Shown here piece by piece: positions 63,110 through 64,000 of a stretch of DNA of 64,000 nt. The translations under genes were made by a program, and so were the position numbers. The DNA lies in contig NZ_NXGA01000001.1 of assembly GCF_002802965.1 (NCBI RefSeq), positions 2,382,932-2,446,931 on the forward strand, written 5' to 3'. Positions within the stretch are counted from its first letter, which is position 1. Each line of letters opens with the position of its first letter. A model generated the notes under the pieces. The model saw nothing but the letters and a program-made list of their open reading frames with translations, was not told the DNA's origin and searched no databases. Source of the stretch: Sporolactobacillus pectinivorans. Lineage in GTDB: Bacteria > Bacillota > Bacilli > Bacillales > Sporolactobacillaceae.

Positions 63110-63811
63110 TCAAGTTAACGCATGCACTTTCCCGACTTCAAGTCTCAAATCTGGAATAGCCGAAAAAACAATCTCAGCGAGGACAGCATACCCTTTGGCT
63201 GTCGGATGCAGACCATCTTCATTAATGAGATCTGAAAAATCTCCCTTGCTTTTAAAAGCTGAGCGAATATCCAAACTCGGAATACCTGACGAGTGAACCA
63301 TCTCTTTAAGCGAGCGGTTGTACATGCCATGCCAATGTTCAATTCCTCCACAGCAGCTGATCCAGTGCCCAATCGAGTGACTGTAATGCTCCATCAGTGA
63401 ATGATAATACCGGGCAGGATCGAGCGGCAACAGGCTGAGCACGACCGGGACAGCCCCGGAAGCCGAAATCTGACGGACAATCTGTTTGATGTTTGAAAGA
63501 TAACGATTTAATGGCACAATCGGTACATGCTCTTCTTCAGGGAGCTGAGCAACCTGATCCCAGCGAAAATTACAGTCATTGCCGCCAATGTTAATCAGGA
63601 CAAGATCAGGATGAAGCTGCAATACATCTTTGTCCAGACGCTCGACCAGTAAATCAGAATTGTCATTAAAAACGCCTTTATTTAGCACTTCGTCCTGATC
63701 GCCAAGAAGGCGCTGCAGAAGTACAGGATAATTGTCTCTGATGATTTTGAATCTACCGCGTACGAAAGTGATTCCACGAGTCACACTGTCACCGAAGCAT
63801 ACAATTTTCAA
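63110..63811 (-). CDS. SGNH/GDSL hydrolase
   Basis: 233 residues, cytosolic. Block I CFGDSVTRG near 5 (Ser nucleophile), block III GGNDCNF near 76, block V DGLHPTAKGY near 200 (Asp, His), the SGNH catalytic set. Ester substrate unknown. The TTG at 63811 has AGGAG nine bases upstream, whereas the ATG at 63820 directly abuts it, so TTG is chosen. The last 180 bases of the window beyond it hold no gene. Confidence 0.88.
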   Translation of the reverse strand: MKIVCFGDSVTRGITFVRGRFKIIRDNYPVLLQRLLGDQDEVLNKGVFNDNSDLLVERLDKDVLQLHPDLVLINIGGNDCNFRWDQVAQLPEEEHVPIVPLNRYLSNIKQIVRQISASGAVPVVLSLLPLDPARYYHSLMEHYSHSIGHWISCCGGIEHWHGMYNRSLKEMVHSSGIPSLDIRSAFKSKGDFSDLINEDGLHPTAKGYAVLAEIVFSAIPDLRLEVGKVHALT

Positions 63812-64000
63812 GTGAATCATCTCCTGATCTTCCCGGCTTTATTGTAGCCGCCGGTCGAAACCTTTACGTACATATTATCAGATGACTTCCCAATTTTACA
63901 GTGCCGGGGCAGAAAAACGACTATTTTTTCAAAAAAGCAACACGCGTATTTATTTTTTTCATGTTGTGCAGAAAGTTTCTCTTAAAGATCTGATACAGTA

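Noticed and set aside
1..64000. CRISPR arrays, tRNA and rRNA genes
   Set aside because: No regularly spaced repeats and no cloverleaf or rRNA-like sequences were seen on either strand.

Overview
The window (about 44% GC by eye) comes from an endospore-forming member of the Bacillota, order Bacillales. It carries the spoIIA operon (spoIIAA-spoIIAB-sigF), spoVA genes, dacF, spoIIM, a YjcZ-type spore protein and a Cse60-like gene. Gene order at 0-9.4 kb (spoVA / sigF / spoIIAB / spoIIAA / dacF / purine nucleoside phosphorylase / xerD / yqzK / fur / spoIIM / nudF) and at 20.1-25.9 kb (yqjQ / rnz / dinB / yqjE) matches the Bacillus subtilis backbone. A Sporolactobacillus-like genus is my guess; nothing in the sequence names the genus.

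Layout. 0-9.4 kb: forespore and housekeeping block, nearly all on the minus strand. The xerD homologue here has lost its catalytic Tyr and both catalytic His while the frame stays open, and spoVAD hits a stop at codon 36. 9.5-16.2 kb: mixed accessory metabolism (MFS transporter, tag, kinase-like P-loop protein, isochorismatase-like hydrolase, thioredoxin, zinc-type CDF exporter, VOC proteins, deoD, Nudix). 16.3-18.6 kb: three-gene flavin electron-transfer set (FMN-binding exported protein, ApbE flavin transferase, RnfD/NqrB-like membrane protein). 18.8-26.1 kb: AI-2E-type exporter, yqjQ, ammonium transporter with a perfect GlnR/TnrA box, rnz, dinB, yqjE and a 34-residue Prli42 gene. 26.2-33.4 kb: cell-envelope block with a two-component system, two GT-C type glycosyltransferases and a PAP2 phosphatase. 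33.5-35.2 kb: T-box leader and a methionyl-tRNA synthetase gene broken by an internal deletion.

36.2-43.3 kb: a decayed mobile island holding a MITE-like element, broken phage genes (D12 adenine methylase, YopX, replication protein, integrase), a DUF3908-like gene broken at an A8 run, and an 84-codon gene put out of frame by a perfect 16-bp tandem duplication. Small sporulation genes and a duplicated promoter segment are interspersed. 43.4-48.1 kb: branched-chain 2-oxoacid dehydrogenase operon (lpdV-bkdAA-bkdAB-bkdB), probably supplying branched acyl-CoA primers for fatty acids. 48.2-55.9 kb: XRE regulator with a long palindromic operator, inverted DUF4064 paralogues, a YtrA-like GntR/ABC operon partly destroyed, and an MscS channel. 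56.0-60.1 kb: 5'-truncated group II intron, then a heterodimeric multidrug ABC exporter (bmrCD-like) preceded by a 32-codon leader peptide and a strong intrinsic terminator, the architecture of ribosome-mediated attenuation. 60.2-63.8 kb: hsp20 with CtsR-like boxes in a mirrored arrangement, topB, and an SGNH hydrolase.

No tRNA, rRNA or CRISPR array was recognised. No wholly new system is obvious. The strongest leads are the bmrCD leader/attenuator, the catalytically degenerate XerD, the T-box/metG deletion, the 16-bp duplication switch candidate and the minimal flavinylation cluster.
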